From: Lanius collurio
Lineage: Eukaryota > Chordata > Aves > Passeriformes > Laniidae
Assembly (NCBI GenBank): GCA_020086605.1
Contig: JACBWW010000045.1
Span: 2,583,175 to 2,647,174 of the forward strand
DNA: 64,000 bases
Direction of reading: 5' to 3'
The notes beneath the pieces were generated by a model, which was not told where the DNA came from, did not search any database, and saw only the letters and a program-made list of their open reading frames with translations. Below, in pieces: positions 62,191-64,000 of the stretch (position 1 is the first letter of the stretch; each line of letters begins with the position of its first letter). The position numbers were made by a program, and so were the translations under genes.

Positions 62191-64000
62191 TCACACCTGT
62201 ACCTAAAAACACATCTTCCTATCTGCAAGAAAAATAGATGGAACATGAGAAAATGCTCTTCTCTGAGGCAAACCCCCCATTAATTCAGATTTACAAAGAG
62301 AAACCTGTTTATACTCAGCTTGTTCTCAGTGGGCAAAATCCAACTGCCAGCTTGGAAATCTTATTTTAAAGCTACTGCTTTCCACTTGCAAAGCAAGAAG
62401 AGATCCCAGGGTTTGTGGGATTTGGGAGCTTTGTGGGACAGGGCTGTTCTCGTGTCTGGTGGCTGCAGAATCTGCCATTTCCAGAGCCCTGAGACACTTT
62501 CTGCTCTGGGTGTGCTCTACAGGCCCTCCTCTGGGTAAATCCAAGGGAAGAAAGAAAAATCCAGGCTAGAAACCACTGTCTGGCCTTCTGAAGGAAATGT
62601 TAAAAAGAGAGGAGGGAAAGAACTGCCTGGGACTGGACAAGCTCCAGGCTCCACATCCATGGCCTGCCTGTAATCCCAGCATAATGAGTGTCTTTTTGGG
62701 AGCCAAACCAGTGCCAATGCTTACAAATTTCTGTTTGCAGTTTTATGGGGCAAGAGCTGTGGTGGATATTCTCACATAAAATGTAATCCTATCATCCTGT
62801 GCCAAAATGCCAGCTGAAAAGATCCATTATTTTGTAATTTAATACCTCATAAATTACATGGAGATCACATGATGGGTGACACTCACATCTGCCCGGGACA
62901 GGTCTTGACTAATCTGTTTTTTTCTAGGTCAGGTACACTGAGTACACACTCCATGGTTTGTGGATAAATAACCAATTATGCATTCAGAGAGAGGAGAAGT
63001 CATTTTTCAGATGTCAGCAAAGCCAGGCTGGGAGGAGAGGGTGGCAGGAAAGTGGATTCCCAGTTTTTCTGGCTGAGGGGCAGCTGAGTGTTCCCCCCAC
63101 CTACGAAGGGCTGCTGTCAGCAAAGACAATGCCACAACTTCAAGTTTAGAAACAAAATCAAATTAATTAAAAGTCCCTGCCTTTAGCTGAGGCTGAGAGA
63201 GGACCTGGAGATCCTAAACAAACATTAATGATGGATTTCCTTGCTCCCAGCCAGCTCCCTGTTTCCATTCCCCAGTCCTCCCACAACATTTGTTCACCAG
63301 CTTTGCAGCCCATTGCCCAGCTGGAAAAGCTGCAGCTCCAAGAGGCTCCTGAGCCCTCTGCCCAGTCCAAACCCACCCTGGGGTGCCCACACCTGGTGAA
63401 ATTCTGTGCCCAGTCTAAGCTGTCATGACAGGGGCAAGCAGGGCCTTGTTCCAGGGACCCAGGGAAGCTCCTCTCGGTGCCACCTCGGGCCCTACAATGG
63501 GTGAAAGGTGCCAAGTCCCACATAAATCTTGGGTAAATCTCCACCAGCTTTGCACAATCGGTGCAAACTACCCAGAGTTACATCTAATAAACACAAGGGC
63601 AAAGAGGCAGCACAAGTCATGTATAAAAGCCATGGATTAGCTCTTGGATGAGCCAGAGAGATGCAAGGTTCATGTGCTGAATGTACACATCAGGCAGCCA
63701 GGCTCTGCTCCTCCTATCCCTGCTCCCTGCACGGATCCAGCCTTGAAATCATGCTAAAACTATGCCTGGGAGGTTTTTTGTTGGTTCTCCTTGAAGTTCT
63801 GCATGGATGAGGGAGGGAGGCTCTGCTCCCTGCTCAGCACAAAGACACAGATGACCCAGAAGGAATTCCCATGTGCCAGAGAGACACAGCACTTCTGATA
63901 ACCTTCTCAAAAGCCAGTGTCCCCACAGAGCTCCCCTGTGACATCCCATGCCATTCCCAGTGGGAATGGTTGCTGTCCACAGGCAGGAAATTGTCCCCTC
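62191..64000. other. No gene seen
   Basis: Unique-looking sequence to the end of the window. Open frames are short and unrecognised, and I see no clear promoter or splice pair. Confidence 0.45.

Overview
The window looks like vertebrate, and specifically avian, nuclear DNA. It is gene-poor, carries about two dozen short fragments of the bird CR1 LINE in both orientations, has splice signals and CpG islands instead of operons, and holds one clearly recognisable vertebrate gene, the lysophosphatidic acid receptor LPAR4. Two long-terminal-repeat-like segments resemble those common in songbird genomes, so a passerine is my best guess. That last step is inference.

Layout. At 1.6-2.05 kb there is a CpG island with GC boxes, a TATA-like element and a minus-strand splice donor. 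It is probably the promoter and first exon of a gene running left out of the window. At 2.3-2.6 kb there is a strand-asymmetric A/C tract. From 3 to 17 kb I see CR1 pieces, a solo LTR-like element (12.9-13.3 kb) and no gene. From 17.3 to 22.5 kb there is a candidate two-exon gene. It has a TATA box, a short coding exon 1, a 3.3 kb intron, and an exon 2 encoding a shortened P2Y/LPAR-like protein of about 221-242 residues with only five hydrophobic segments and most signature motifs altered. From 23 to 47 kb there is CR1, small minisatellites, a CpG-rich patch with a consensus CTCF motif (25.05 kb) and a perfect hairpin (26.8 kb), but no gene I can support.

The LPAR4 locus occupies 47.5-60.2 kb. 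A CpG island holds an octamer plus TATA promoter and a probable noncoding first exon ending at 47969, with a second possible first exon ending at 48925. The intron is about 10.5 kb and contains an antisense LTR-like element at about 49.95-50.44 kb. The single coding exon begins at 58514, with the ORF at 58667-59713 and a poly(A) signal at 60159. The rest of the right end is intergenic.

The two receptors lie on the same strand about 38 kb apart and share the TM3, second intracellular loop and TM4 pattern. The shortened protein is therefore probably an old tandem relative of LPAR4 or another P2Y-group receptor that has lost normal receptor architecture. It is the most interesting object here. 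A second notable point is an apparent frame lesion at the LPAR4 N-terminus, which would move the start codon inward. Everything was read by eye. No alignment or database search was run.
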